Positions 33,384-43,602 of a stretch of 64,000 nucleotides of DNA are shown one piece after another. The stretch spans positions 1 to 64,000 of the forward strand of contig JBBCJT010000074.1 of assembly GCA_037190665.1 (NCBI GenBank), read 5' to 3'. The stretch's first letter is position 1. Every line of letters starts with the position of its first letter. The position numbers and the translations under genes are program-made. The notes under the pieces were generated by a model. That model was not told where the DNA came from. It saw only the letters and a program-made list of their open reading frames with translations, and made no database searches. Origin of the DNA: JBBCJT01 sp037190665 (lineage in GTDB: Bacteria; Pseudomonadota; Alphaproteobacteria; Acetobacterales; Acetobacteraceae).

Positions 33384-34943
33384 CTACTGCGCGCGGCGCA
33401 CGCCCATCGCGCGGGTGCTCTCGTCCATCCGCGCGTCGTAGGTCAGGCCCTTGCGCAGGGCCCAGGCATTGGTGAGGTGGAACAGCGGGATGATCGCCAC
33501 GTCGTCCATCGCCACCGTCACCGCCTCGCGCAGGATCATCTCGCGCTTCTCGTCGTCGATGGTGGAGGTCGCGCGCGCGGTCAGCTCATCCAGCGCCGGG
33601 TTGCTGTAGCGGCCGGCATTGGCCGCGCCGGTGCGCTTGGCGCGGTCGTAGGTGCCCAGGATGTTGACGAGCGCGTAGCTGCCCTCGCCGGTGGAGCTGC
33701 CCCAGCCGACGAGGCGCATGCCGAATTCCTGCCGCGCCGCGCGGGCCGAGAAGCTGGCCCAGGGCAGCGCCTCCACATCCGTGCGCACGCCCGCGCGCGT
33801 CCACATCTGCGCCACCGCCTGCGCCGTCTTGGCATCGTTCGGATAGCGGTCGTTGGGCGAATGCAGCGTCAGCCGGAAGCCCTGCGGGAAGCCGGCCTCG
33901 GCCAGAAGGCGCCGCGCGGTCTCGATATCCTGCTGCGGCGGCTTCACGTCCGGGTTGTAGGAGAACACGCCTTCCGGCAGCCACTGGCCGGACGGGCTGG
34001 CGGTGCCTTCCATCACGCGGTCGGCCAGCGCCTCGCGGTTGATCGCGATCGACAGGGCGCGGCGGACGCGCACGTCCTCGAACGGGTTCTTCGCCAGCGG
34101 CTTGCCGTCGTTGTCGAAGACGAAGACGGGACTGTCGACACGGGAGCGGTCGAAGGACAGGTAGATCATGCGCAGGCCCTGGATCTCGGCCAGCGTCACC
34201 TTCGGATCGCGCCGCAGCCGCTCCAGGTCTCCGGACGGCACCTGGTCGATCATGTCGACATCGCCCGCGAGCAGTGCCGCGGTGCGCGCGCCGTCATTGC
34301 CGATGAAGCGGTAGGAGACGCGCTGCCATTCCTGCTTTGGTCCGAACCAGGTGTCGTTGCGCGTGAGTTCGGTGCGGTTGCCGGCCGAATGCGAAACCAG
34401 CCGGTACGGACCAGTGCCGACCGCCGCCTTGCCGCTGTTGTAATCCTCCGTGCTCGCGCCCTCGCCGACATGGCGCGAGACGATGGCGATCGAGGCCATC
34501 TCGATCGGCAGCAGCGGATGGGCCTGCGCGGTGTGCAGGTGCAGGGTCAGCGGGTCGACCACCTCGACCTTGGTGATGGCGCGCACGAAGCCCGCGAAGC
34601 TCGCCGGGCTGTTCGGCACGTTGGGCACGCGGGCGATGGTGAAGACGACGTCTTCCGCGGTGAAATCCCGCCCGTCGTGCCACTTGACGCCCGGGCGCAG
34701 CTTCACCTCCCAGACCGTCTCGCTGATCGGGCGCATCGAGGCGGCGAGGCCCGGATAGGTGCGCGCCCGGGCGTCCCGCTCGATCAGCCGGTCGAAGATG
34801 TGGGATGCGAGCGCGCTGTTCGGCGCGGCGTTGTAGAAATGGGGGTCGGCGGAGGTGATCGACCCGCCGGTGCCGATGGTCAGAGTCTGCGCGCCGGCGG
34901 CAAGCGGCGCGATCATTGTGCAAGCGAACAGAAGGCGGCGCAT
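33384..34943 (-). CDS. Peptide-type ABC transporter substrate-binding protein (SBP family 5), divergent paralogue A
   Basis: The 519-aa periplasmic protein has a short signal peptide (MRRLLFACTMIAPLAAGA) and an SBP_5 body: GGSITSADPHFYNAAPNSALASHIFDRLI, LRPGVKWHDGRDFTAEDVVFT, then YNSGKAAVGTGPYRLVSH, and FDRSRVDSPVFVFDNDGKPLAKNPFEDVRVRRALSIAINREAL. It closely resembles the neighbour at 35073, with matching motifs in the same order (for example VPNVPNSPASFAGF versus VPTVPNSPSSFAVF), so the two look like a duplicated pair. It is transcribed away from the permease genes and may supply them with another ligand. Confidence 0.92.
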   Translation of the reverse strand: MRRLLFACTMIAPLAAGAQTLTIGTGGSITSADPHFYNAAPNSALASHIFDRLIERDARARTYPGLAASMRPISETVWEVKLRPGVKWHDGRDFTAEDVVFTIARVPNVPNSPASFAGFVRAITKVEVVDPLTLHLHTAQAHPLLPIEMASIAIVSRHVGEGASTEDYNSGKAAVGTGPYRLVSHSAGNRTELTRNDTWFGPKQEWQRVSYRFIGNDGARTAALLAGDVDMIDQVPSGDLERLRRDPKVTLAEIQGLRMIYLSFDRSRVDSPVFVFDNDGKPLAKNPFEDVRVRRALSIAINREALADRVMEGTASPSGQWLPEGVFSYNPDVKPPQQDIETARRLLAEAGFPQGFRLTLHSPNDRYPNDAKTAQAVAQMWTRAGVRTDVEALPWASFSARAARQEFGMRLVGWGSSTGEGSYALVNILGTYDRAKRTGAANAGRYSNPALDELTARATSTIDDEKREMILREAVTVAMDDVAIIPLFHLTNAWALRKGLTYDARMDESTRAMGVRRAQ

Positions 34944-35037
34944 TCCCAGATCTCCCGGCTTTCGTGATTTCCCAAGCAACCCTAGCTTGATAGAAACGCC
35001 GTCGCTATAACCAACGATCCGGGTGTGTAGGGGGCTG

Positions 35038-35057
35038 CCCCGGGGCGCGCCCCGGGG
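35038..35057. promoter_or_regulatory. 20-bp perfect GC palindrome in the leader of the second SBP gene
   Basis: CCCCGGGGCG followed by CGCCCCGGGG is a perfect palindrome ending 15 nt before the ATG at 35073, just upstream of the GGGAGA ribosome site. It may affect translation, stabilise the mRNA or act as a binding site; there is no evidence to choose. Confidence 0.4.
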
Positions 35058-35072
35058 GGACGGGAGAGTCAT

Positions 35073-36650
35073 ATGAACACGGGCTGGAAGGCTGCGCTGC
35101 TCGGCGCCGCGTCGATGGGCATTCTGACAGGTGGTGCGTCCGCGCAGCACCTGAATATGGCGGTTGGTGCGCCGGTCACCTCGCTCGACCCGCACTATCA
35201 TCAGCTTTCGCCCAACAACGCCGTCGCGGACATGATCTTCGACACGCTGACGGACACGGACGCGGCCGAACGGCTGCGGCCGGCGCTGGCGGAGAGCTAC
35301 CGCCCGGTGGCCGAGAATGTCTGGGAATTCAAGCTCCGCCCCGGCGTGCGCTTCCACAACGGCAACCCGCTGACGGCCGAGGACGTGGCCTTCACCTTCC
35401 AGCGGGTGCCCACCGTGCCCAACAGCCCGTCCTCCTTCGCCGTCTTCACGCGGCCGATGCGGGGTGTCGAGATCGTCGATCCGCTGACGATCCGCATCCG
35501 CACGGAAGGACCGTACCCGCTGATGCCGCTGGATATGGCCAACGTGCGCATCCTGGACAAGGAAACGCACGAGGGCGCGACCACCGATCGGTTCAACAGC
35601 GGCGAGCTGGCGGTCGGGACCGGCCCGTGGCGGGTGAAATCCCACCGCAACGGCGACCGTATCGAGTTCGAACGCAACGACAATTACTGGGGCCAGAAGC
35701 CGGCCTTCGCCACCGTCACCTACCGGATGATCACCAACGACGCCACGCGCACCGCCTCGCTGCTCGCGGGCGACGTGGACGTGATCGACCAGGTGCCGAC
35801 GGCGGACCTGTCCAAGCTGCGTGCCGACCCGCGCGTGACGCTGGCCGAGATCCAGGGCCTGCGCATCGTCTACCTGTGGGTCGACCACCACAACACCGGC
35901 CCGTCGCCGTTCGCGTTCGACAACGACGGCAAGCCGCTGGCGCAGAACCCGTTCAGGGACCCGCGCGTCCGCCGCGCGCTCAACACCTCGATCGACCGCA
36001 ACGCGATCGTCAGCCGGGTGATGGAAGGGGCGGCGACGCCGTCGGGCCAGTTCCTGCCCACCGCGAGCTTCGGCGCGCTGCCGGACTATCCGGTGCCGGC
36101 CTATGATCCGGACGGGGCGAAGAAGCTGCTGGCCGAGGCCGGCTTCCCGAACGGCTTCCGCCTGACCCTGCACGGGCCGAACGACCGCTACATCAACGAT
36201 TCGCGCATCATCCAGGCGATCGGCCAGATGTGGACGCGCATCGGCGTCCGCACCCAGGTCGAGGCGCAGACCTGGTCCACCTTCGTCGGCCGCGCCGGCA
36301 AGGGCGAGTTCTCCGCCTTCCTGATCGGCTGGGGCTCCTCGGGCGGCGAGGCGTCGAACCCGCTGCGCAACCTGATCCACACGCCGGACCGCGACCGCGG
36401 CTTCGGTGCGTCCAACCGCGGCCGCTATTCCAATCCGCAGGTGGACGCGGTCATCGAACGCGCGATCCGCGAGCTGGACGACGAGAAGCGTGAGGCGCTG
36501 CTGCGCGAGGCATCCAAGATGGCGCTGGACGACGTGGCGATGATCCCGATCCACATCCAGACCAACATCTGGGCCACGCGGAAGGGCTTCGTGCATGAGG
36601 CCCGCGCCGACGAACTGACCCGCGCCCAGGACACGAAGCCCGCGCCATGA
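35073..36650 (+). CDS. Peptide-type ABC transporter substrate-binding protein (SBP family 5), paralogue B
   Basis: The 525-aa protein has a signal peptide (MNTGWKAALLGAASMGILTGGASA) and the SBP_5 features: VTSLDPHYHQLSPNNAVADMIFDTL, KLRPGVRFHNGNPLTAEDVAFTF, the conserved FNSGELAVGTGPWRVKSH and DPRVRRALNTSIDRNA. It is the first gene of the following four-gene transporter operon; its TGA overlaps the next ATG. The many shared motifs with 33384-34943 show that these are recent paralogues. The substrate is unknown. Confidence 0.94.
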   Translation: MNTGWKAALLGAASMGILTGGASAQHLNMAVGAPVTSLDPHYHQLSPNNAVADMIFDTLTDTDAAERLRPALAESYRPVAENVWEFKLRPGVRFHNGNPLTAEDVAFTFQRVPTVPNSPSSFAVFTRPMRGVEIVDPLTIRIRTEGPYPLMPLDMANVRILDKETHEGATTDRFNSGELAVGTGPWRVKSHRNGDRIEFERNDNYWGQKPAFATVTYRMITNDATRTASLLAGDVDVIDQVPTADLSKLRADPRVTLAEIQGLRIVYLWVDHHNTGPSPFAFDNDGKPLAQNPFRDPRVRRALNTSIDRNAIVSRVMEGAATPSGQFLPTASFGALPDYPVPAYDPDGAKKLLAEAGFPNGFRLTLHGPNDRYINDSRIIQAIGQMWTRIGVRTQVEAQTWSTFVGRAGKGEFSAFLIGWGSSGGEASNPLRNLIHTPDRDRGFGASNRGRYSNPQVDAVIERAIRELDDEKREALLREASKMALDDVAMIPIHIQTNIWATRKGFVHEARADELTRAQDTKPAP

Positions 36651-37621
36651 CAGTCTACCTCATCCGACGGCTGCTGCAGGCCGTTCTGGTAGTCGTCGCG
36701 ATGAGTCTGATCGTCTTCGTCGGCGTCTATGCGATCGGCGATCCGGTCGAGATCCTGATCGCGCCGGACGCCGACCAGATGGAGCGCGAGCGCGCCGTGA
36801 AGGCGCTCGGCCTCGATAAGCCGCTGTGGATGCAGTACGGCTCCTTCGTCATCAACGCGCTCCACGGCGATCTGGGCCGGTCCTTCGTGTTCAACGAGCC
36901 GGCGCTGCAGTTGATCCTGCAGCGCATGCCGGCGACGCTGGAACTCGCGCTGGCGGCGCTGGTGCTGGGCTGCGTCATCGGCATCCCGCTGGGGATGTAT
37001 GCCGGCCTCAAGCCCGACTCGCCGGTGTCCAAGACCATCATGGCGGGCTCCATCCTCGGCTTCTCGCTGCCCAGCTTCTGGGTGGGGCTGATGCTGATCA
37101 TGGTGTTCGCCGTGCAGCTCGGCTGGCTTCCCTCCACCGGCCGCGGCGAGACGGCGGAGCTGTTCGGGCTGCGCTGGTCGTTCCTGACCCGCGACGGGCT
37201 CGCGCATCTGCTGCTGCCCGCGATCAACCTGAGCCTGTTCAAGATCTCGCTGGTCATCCGCCTGACCCGTTCGGGCGTGCGCGAGACGATGCAGCTCGAC
37301 TTCGTGAAGTTCGCCCGCGCCAAGGGGCTCAGTCCCAGTCGCGTCATCGGCGTGCACGTGCTCAAGAACATCATGATCCCGGTCGTCACCGTGGTCGGGC
37401 TGGAACTGGGATCGACGATCGCCTTCTCGGTGGTCACCGAGAGCATCTTCGCCTGGCCGGGCATGGGCAAGCTGATCATCGACAGCATCAACGTGCTCGA
37501 CCGGCCGGTGATCGTCGCCTACCTGATGGTGATCGTGTTCCTGTTCATCGCGATCAACCTGATCGTCGACCTGCTGTACACCGTGCTCGATCCCCGCGTC
37601 CGGCTGGAGGGCAAGGCATGA
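36647..37621 (+). CDS. ABC transporter permease, DppB type
   Basis: The 324-aa membrane protein has the N-terminal helix VYLIRRLLQAVLVVVAMSLIVFVGVY, the segment GDPVEILIAPDAD, and a coupling loop QLDFVKFARAKGLSPSRVIGVHVLKNIMIPV. It belongs to the importer encoded at 35-40.6 kb. Starts and stops overlap by 4 nt with both neighbours (ATGA). Confidence 0.94.
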   Translation: MTVYLIRRLLQAVLVVVAMSLIVFVGVYAIGDPVEILIAPDADQMERERAVKALGLDKPLWMQYGSFVINALHGDLGRSFVFNEPALQLILQRMPATLELALAALVLGCVIGIPLGMYAGLKPDSPVSKTIMAGSILGFSLPSFWVGLMLIMVFAVQLGWLPSTGRGETAELFGLRWSFLTRDGLAHLLLPAINLSLFKISLVIRLTRSGVRETMQLDFVKFARAKGLSPSRVIGVHVLKNIMIPVVTVVGLELGSTIAFSVVTESIFAWPGMGKLIIDSINVLDRPVIVAYLMVIVFLFIAINLIVDLLYTVLDPRVRLEGKA

Positions 37622-38544
37622 GCGCGACCACCGCACCCGTCGCGGCGGCCCCGCCCGCCGCGCCGCGCAAGGAGGAGACGCCGTTCCGGCGTTTCGTCAG
37701 CGAGTTCGCGGAATCGAAGATCGCGCTCGGGGCGCTGTTCGTGGTCATGCTGATCGCGCTGTGCGCCATCTTCGCGCCCTGGATCGCGCCGCAGAACCCC
37801 TACGATCTCGCCCAGCTCGACATCATGGACGGGCGGCTGGAGCCGGGGTCGCAGTCGGCGGCAGGTTATACCTACCTGCTCGGCACCGACGACCAGGGCC
37901 GGGACATGTTCTCCGGCATCCTGTACGGGCTGCGCATCTCGCTCGGCGTCGGCGCCGGATCGGCGTTCATAGCCTTCCTCGTCGGCTCCTCGCTCGGGCT
38001 GCTCGCCGCCTATTCCGGCAAGCGCACCGACACGCTGATCATGCGGCTGGTGGACCTGCAGCTTTCCTTCCCGTCCATCCTCGTCGCGCTGATGATCCTC
38101 GCCTTCCTAGGCAAGAGCATCATGAACGTGGTGCTCGCGCTGGTGATCGTGGAATGGGCGTACTACGCGCGCACCGCCCGCGGCACCGCGCTGGTGGAGC
38201 GCCGGCGCGAGTACGTGGAGGCGGCGGAATGCCTCGCGCTGCCGTCGCGGCGCATCCTGTTCCGCCACCTGCTGCCCAACTGCCTGCCGCCGCTGATCGT
38301 CATCGGCACCATCCAGGTGGCGCGCGCGATCGCGCTCGAGGCGACGCTGTCCTTCCTCGGCCTCGGCGTGCCGATCACCGAGCCCTCGCTCGGCCTGCTG
38401 ATCGCCAACGGCTACGAGTACATGCTGTCGGGCAAGTACTGGATCAGCTTCTACCCGGGCATCGCGTTGCTGATCACCATCGTCTCGATCAATCTCGTCG
38501 GCGATCACCTGCGCGACGTGCTGAACCCGCGGCTGAAGAAATGA
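37618..38544 (+). CDS. ABC transporter permease, DppC type
   Basis: The 308-aa membrane protein has ALCAIFAPWIAPQNPYDLAQLDIMDGRLEPG, LLGTDDQGRDMFSGILYGLRISLGVG, the coupling loop VEAAECLALPSRRILFRHLLPNCLPPLIVIG, and ATLSFLGLGVPITEPSLGLLI. The linker DIMDGRLEPGSQSAAGYTYLLGTDDQGRD is longer than in many DppC proteins and is typical of a subgroup. The start at 37618 overlaps the stop of the DppB gene. Confidence 0.94.
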   Translation: MSATTAPVAAAPPAAPRKEETPFRRFVSEFAESKIALGALFVVMLIALCAIFAPWIAPQNPYDLAQLDIMDGRLEPGSQSAAGYTYLLGTDDQGRDMFSGILYGLRISLGVGAGSAFIAFLVGSSLGLLAAYSGKRTDTLIMRLVDLQLSFPSILVALMILAFLGKSIMNVVLALVIVEWAYYARTARGTALVERRREYVEAAECLALPSRRILFRHLLPNCLPPLIVIGTIQVARAIALEATLSFLGLGVPITEPSLGLLIANGYEYMLSGKYWISFYPGIALLITIVSINLVGDHLRDVLNPRLKK

Positions 38545-39538
38545 ACAAAGTGGAACCGCGCCCTGCGGGCGACGTCACTCTGGATGTCCGCAACCTTCGG
38601 ACGCACTTCTTCACCCGCGCAGGCGTGGTCAAGGCGGTGGACGACGTCTCCTTCACCGTCTCGCGCGGCAAGGTGCTCGGCCTCGTCGGCGAGTCCGGGT
38701 CGGGCAAGTCGGTCACCGGCTTCTCGATCATCGGCCTGGTCGATCCGCCGGGCCGCGTCGCGGGCGGGCAGATCCTGTTCAAGGGCACCGACCTCGCGAC
38801 GCTGAACGAGGAGCAGATGCGGGACCTGCGCGGCAACCGCATCGCGATGATCTTCCAGGACCCGATGATGACGCTCAATCCGGTCCTGCGCATCGACACC
38901 CAGATGGTCGAGACGGTGCTCGCGCACGCCAAGGTCAGCCGCGAGGAGGCGCGCACCCGTGCGCGCGACACGCTCGGCATGGTGGGCATCCCGAGCCCGG
39001 AGGAGCGGCTGTCCTCCTATCCGCACCAGTTCTCGGGCGGCATGCGCCAGCGCGTCGCGATCGCGATCGCGCTGCTGCACCGGCCCGACCTGATCGTGGC
39101 GGACGAGCCCACCACCGCGCTGGATGTGACCATCCAGGCGCAGATCCTCGCCGAGGCGCAGAAGCTGTGCCGCGAGCAGGGCACCGCGCTGATCTGGATC
39201 ACGCACGACCTGTCGGTCATCGCCGGCCTCGCCGACGAGATCGCGGTGATGTACGCTGGCCGCGTCGTCGAGAAGGGCAATGTGGAGGAAGTGCTCGACC
39301 GGCCGATGCACCCCTACACACACGGGCTGATCGGCTCCGTGCCCAGCCGCAACCGGCGCGGCGAGCCGCTGCGGCAGATCCCCGGCATGACGCCCTCGCT
39401 GCTGAACCTGCCGCCCGGCTGCTCCTTCCGCACGCGCTGCGCGCGCGCGGCCGAGGTCTGCACCGCCGAGCCGCAGATCGAACACCCGACGCCGGGGCGC
39501 GACCTGCGCTGTTTCCGGCCCATCCTGAGTGAGGCGGC

Positions 39539-39542
<4 letters not shown>
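38541..39542 (+). CDS. ABC transporter ATP-binding protein, DppD/OppD type
   Basis: The 333-aa ATPase has Walker [10 protein letters not shown]-loop [11 protein letters not shown], signature [15 protein letters not shown], Walker [12 protein letters not shown], switch HD in [11 protein letters not shown], and the C-terminal oligopeptide domain [18 protein letters not shown], whose cysteines may bind an iron-sulfur cluster, as in other DppD proteins. It starts with an ATG that overlaps the permease stop and ends overlapping the DppF gene. Confidence 0.95.
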
Positions 39543-40570
<1,028 letters not shown>

Positions 40571-40712
40571 TCGCCGGGGCGTGACCGGGGGGCGCACCTG
40601 CACCCGCCCGGCGGTTGAGCGGGAACAACGACTCGAGCCGGGCGGTCGGACCTTCTGGCCGCTCGCCGGACGCGGACTTGAAACCGGGTCCGGCGCGGAG
40701 GATATCTGACCC
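40571..40712 (+). other. GC-rich leader before moaA (possible structured RNA)
   Basis: This 142-nt non-coding stretch can fold into stem-loops, for example CCGGAC (about 40667) with GTCCGG (about 40689). Molybdenum-cofactor riboswitches often precede moaA in Proteobacteria, but I cannot match this sequence to that motif by eye. Confidence 0.25.
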
Positions 40713-41699
40713 GTGGGGAAAGCCATCGTCGATCCGTTCGGCCGGGAGATCACCTACCTGCGGGTATCGGTGACGGACCGCTGTGACCTCCGCTGCGTCT
40801 ACTGCATGGCGGAGGACATGACCTTCCTGCCGAAGGCGCAGATCCTCACGCTGGAGGAGCTGGAGCAGCTCTGCGCCGTCTTCATCCGGGGCGGCGTGCG
40901 CAAGCTGCGCCTGACCGGCGGCGAGCCGCTGGTGCGCAAGAACCTGATGTCGCTGGTGCGCGGGCTCGGCGCCCATCTCGGCCACGGGCTCGACGAGCTG
41001 ACGCTGACCACCAACGGCACGCTGCTCACCCGCCACGCCGACGAGCTTGCCGCCGCCGGCGTGCGCCGGATCAACGTGAGCCTCGACACGCTCGACCCGG
41101 CGAAATTCGCCGCCATCACCCGCTGGGGCAAGCTGGAGAAGACGCTGGACGGCATCTACGCCGCCAAGGCCGCCGGGCTCGCGGTGAAGATCAACGCGGT
41201 GGCGCTGAAGGACGTGAACGAGGACGAGTACGACGCCATGATCGCCTGGTGCGGCGAGCACGGCTTCGATTTCTGCCTGATCGAGACCATGCCCATGGGC
41301 GAGGTCGAGCACCGTGCCGAGCAGTACCTGCCGCTGAGCCTGGTGCGCGCGCGGCTCGCCCGGCGCTGGACCCTCACCGACACCGATTACCGCACCGGCG
41401 GGCCGGCTCGGTACATGACGATCGCGGAGACCGGGCGGCGGATAGGCTTCATCACGCCGATGACCCACAATTTCTGCGAAAGCTGCAACCGCGTGCGGCT
41501 GACCTGCACCGGCACACTGTACATGTGCCTCGGCCAGGACGACGCGGCTGACCTGCGCGCCCCGCTGCGCGCCGGCGAGGATCTGGACGCGGCGATCCGT
41601 GCCGCCATCGCGCGCAAGCCGAAGGGGCACGATTTCATCATCGACCGCCGCCGCAGCGCGCCCTCCGTCGCGCGGCACATGAGCGTCACCGGCGGGTGA
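40713..41699 (+). CDS. moaA: GTP 3',8-cyclase MoaA
   Basis: The 328-aa radical-SAM enzyme converts GTP to 3',8-cyclo-H2GTP, the first step of molybdenum-cofactor synthesis. It has the N-terminal CxxxCxxC (C24, C28, C31 in [11 protein letters not shown]), the [14 protein letters not shown] motif, and a C-terminal second cluster [19 protein letters not shown]. It ends with GG (MSVTGG), the conserved tail required for activity. The start is GTG at 40713, preceded by GGAGG at 10 to 11 nt spacing. Its TGA overlaps the GTG of the GNAT gene. Confidence 0.96.
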   Translation: MGKAIVDPFGREITYLRVSVTDRCDLRCVYCMAEDMTFLPKAQILTLEELEQLCAVFIRGGVRKLRLTGGEPLVRKNLMSLVRGLGAHLGHGLDELTLTTNGTLLTRHADELAAAGVRRINVSLDTLDPAKFAAITRWGKLEKTLDGIYAAKAAGLAVKINAVALKDVNEDEYDAMIAWCGEHGFDFCLIETMPMGEVEHRAEQYLPLSLVRARLARRWTLTDTDYRTGGPARYMTIAETGRRIGFITPMTHNFCESCNRVRLTCTGTLYMCLGQDDAADLRAPLRAGEDLDAAIRAAIARKPKGHDFIIDRRRSAPSVARHMSVTGG

Positions 41700-42214
41700 T
41701 CCGCCCCGCCCGTACCTCCGACATCCCCGCGCTGGCCTGGATCGAGTACGAGTCCACCCGGGCCTTCGACAAGCCGATCCGCGCCCGTGCCGAGAGTTTC
41801 GGGCGACTGCCGGACGATGCCTTCGCCCCGCCCGTCGCGGCCGGGCACGCCTGGGTCGCCCCCGATCCGGAGGACCGCCCGGCCGGCTTCGTGGCGTGCC
41901 GCCTGCTGGACGGGCGCCCCTACGTCGTCGAACTGTCGGTGCTCACCGCCCACCATCGGCGGGGATACGGCAGCGCGCTGCTGGAACAGGCCGCGGCGTG
42001 GGCGCAGCCTTGGGGCGTGCTGACGCTGACGACGTTCCGCGATGTGCCGTTCAACGCACCCTTCTACGCGCGGCGCGGCTTCACGATCATGGAGCCCGAC
42101 GCGGACTGGCCCGAACTCGCCTCGCAGCTTGCGGCCGAGCGGGAACGCTGGTCCGGCGTTGCGGAGCGTGTGGCGATGATCCGGCGGACGGGCGGTGATC
42201 CGGCCGCCCGGTGA
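41696..42214 (+). CDS. GNAT family N-acetyltransferase
   Basis: The 172-aa protein fits [24 protein letters not shown] at the start, [27 protein letters not shown] with the acetyl-CoA loop RRGYGSA, then [13 protein letters not shown]. Substrate unknown. The GTG start at 41696 overlaps the moaA stop. It converges with der (39 nt between stops). Confidence 0.87.
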   Translation: MIRPARTSDIPALAWIEYESTRAFDKPIRARAESFGRLPDDAFAPPVAAGHAWVAPDPEDRPAGFVACRLLDGRPYVVELSVLTAHHRRGYGSALLEQAAAWAQPWGVLTLTTFRDVPFNAPFYARRGFTIMEPDADWPELASQLAAERERWSGVAERVAMIRRTGGDPAAR

Positions 42215-42253
42215 GCGGGCCGTCTCAGCGCGCCGTGGCAAAGCCCCGCGGCG

Positions 42254-43597
42254 TCAGCCGTAAGGGTTGGTCGTGCCGCGGAACTCGATGCGGATCGGGG
42301 TGCCGGGCAGGTCGAACGCCTCGCGCAGCCCGTTCACCAGATACCGCCGCCAGTCCTCCGGCGTCGCCTCGGCCCTCGTGCCGAACACCACGAAGGTCGG
42401 CGGCCGGGCCTTGGCCTGGGTCATGTAGCGCAGCTTCAGCCGCTTGCCGTCCACCAGCGGCGGCGGGTGGCGGGACAGGGCCGCGTCGAACCAGCGATTG
42501 ATCTCGCCGGTCGGCACCCGGCGGTTCCACACCGCGTAGGCCTCCCAGATCGCGGGCATCAGCTTGTCGATCCCCGCGCCGGTCTGGGCGGACAGCGGCA
42601 CCACGCGCACGCCCTTGAGCTGGGCGAGGCTGGTCTGCAGCCGGTCCGCCACGCGCCGCCGTGCGGCCTCCCGGTCGTCCACCGCATCCCACTTGGTCAG
42701 CGCGATGACGATGCTGCGGCCCTCACGCTCGACGAGGCGGGCGATCTGCAGGTCCTGCTCGTGCAGGCCCTCGGTCGCATCCACCGCGAGCAGCACCGAT
42801 TCGGCCATGCGCAGGCTGTCGATGGCGGCGCCGACGGCCGCCTTCTCCAGCCGCGCCTCGATCCGCGCGCGCTTGCGCAGCCCGGCCGTGTCCACGATCA
42901 GCACGCGCCGCCCCTCGGCGTCGCGGAACTCGCTTTCCACCGCGTCGCGGGTCAGGCCCGGCTCCGGGCCGGTCAGCATCCGCTCCTCGCCCAGCAGCCG
43001 GTTCACCAGCGTGGACTTGCCGGCATTCGGGCGGCCGACGATGGACAGGCGCAGCGGGCGGTCCACCCCGGCCACGGATTCGTCGTCCGGCGTGGCCTCG
43101 TGCTCGGGCAGCATGTCCGCGATCTCGGCCATCAGCGCGGAGATGCCCTCGCCATGCTCGGCGGAGACCGCGACCGGATCGCCGAGGCCCAGTTCGTAGG
43201 CCTCCATCGCGGAGGCGGCGCCGGCGCGGCCCTCGCTCTTGTTGGCGACCAGCAGCAGGCGGCGGCCCTGCCGCCGCAGCCAGTCGGCGAAGTGGCGGTC
43301 GGCCGGCGTCAGGCCGGATTGCGCGTCCACCACGAAGACGATCAGGTCGGCATCGGCCACCGCGCGTTCGGACTGGGCGCGCATCCGGCCGGGGATGGTC
43401 TCGGGCGGGGCTTCCTCCAGCCCGGCCGTGTCCACCAGCAGCACCTCGCGCCCGCGCAGCTTCGCGGTCGCGGTCTTGCGGTCGCGGGTGACGCCGGGCG
43501 TGTCGTCCACGATGGCGACGCGGCGGCCCACCAGCCGGTTGAACAGCGTGGACTTGCCGACATTCGGGCGGCCGACGATCGCGACCGTGGGCAGCAT
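42254..43597 (-). CDS. der: Ribosome-assembly GTPase Der (EngA)
   Basis: The 447-aa protein has two tandem GTPase domains: first GRPNVGKST (residues 9-17) with DTAGLEE and NKSE, then GRPNAGKST with VDTAGLRKRARIE and TKWD. The C-terminal KH-like domain starts near VPTGEINRWFDAAL. Der is needed for 50S ribosome assembly. The ATG at 43597 is 6 nt before the stop of bamB, the gene order (bamB, der) seen in many Proteobacteria. Confidence 0.97.
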   Translation of the reverse strand: MLPTVAIVGRPNVGKSTLFNRLVGRRVAIVDDTPGVTRDRKTATAKLRGREVLLVDTAGLEEAPPETIPGRMRAQSERAVADADLIVFVVDAQSGLTPADRHFADWLRRQGRRLLLVANKSEGRAGAASAMEAYELGLGDPVAVSAEHGEGISALMAEIADMLPEHEATPDDESVAGVDRPLRLSIVGRPNAGKSTLVNRLLGEERMLTGPEPGLTRDAVESEFRDAEGRRVLIVDTAGLRKRARIEARLEKAAVGAAIDSLRMAESVLLAVDATEGLHEQDLQIARLVEREGRSIVIALTKWDAVDDREAARRRVADRLQTSLAQLKGVRVVPLSAQTGAGIDKLMPAIWEAYAVWNRRVPTGEINRWFDAALSRHPPPLVDGKRLKLRYMTQAKARPPTFVVFGTRAEATPEDWRRYLVNGLREAFDLPGTPIRIEFRGTTNPYG

Positions 43598-43602
43598 GGC
43601 GT

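Noticed and set aside
33384..36596. Single giant minus-strand gene covering both SBPs
   Set aside because: The upstream part is antisense to the plus-strand SBP, and the true gene has its own signal peptide and start at 34943.
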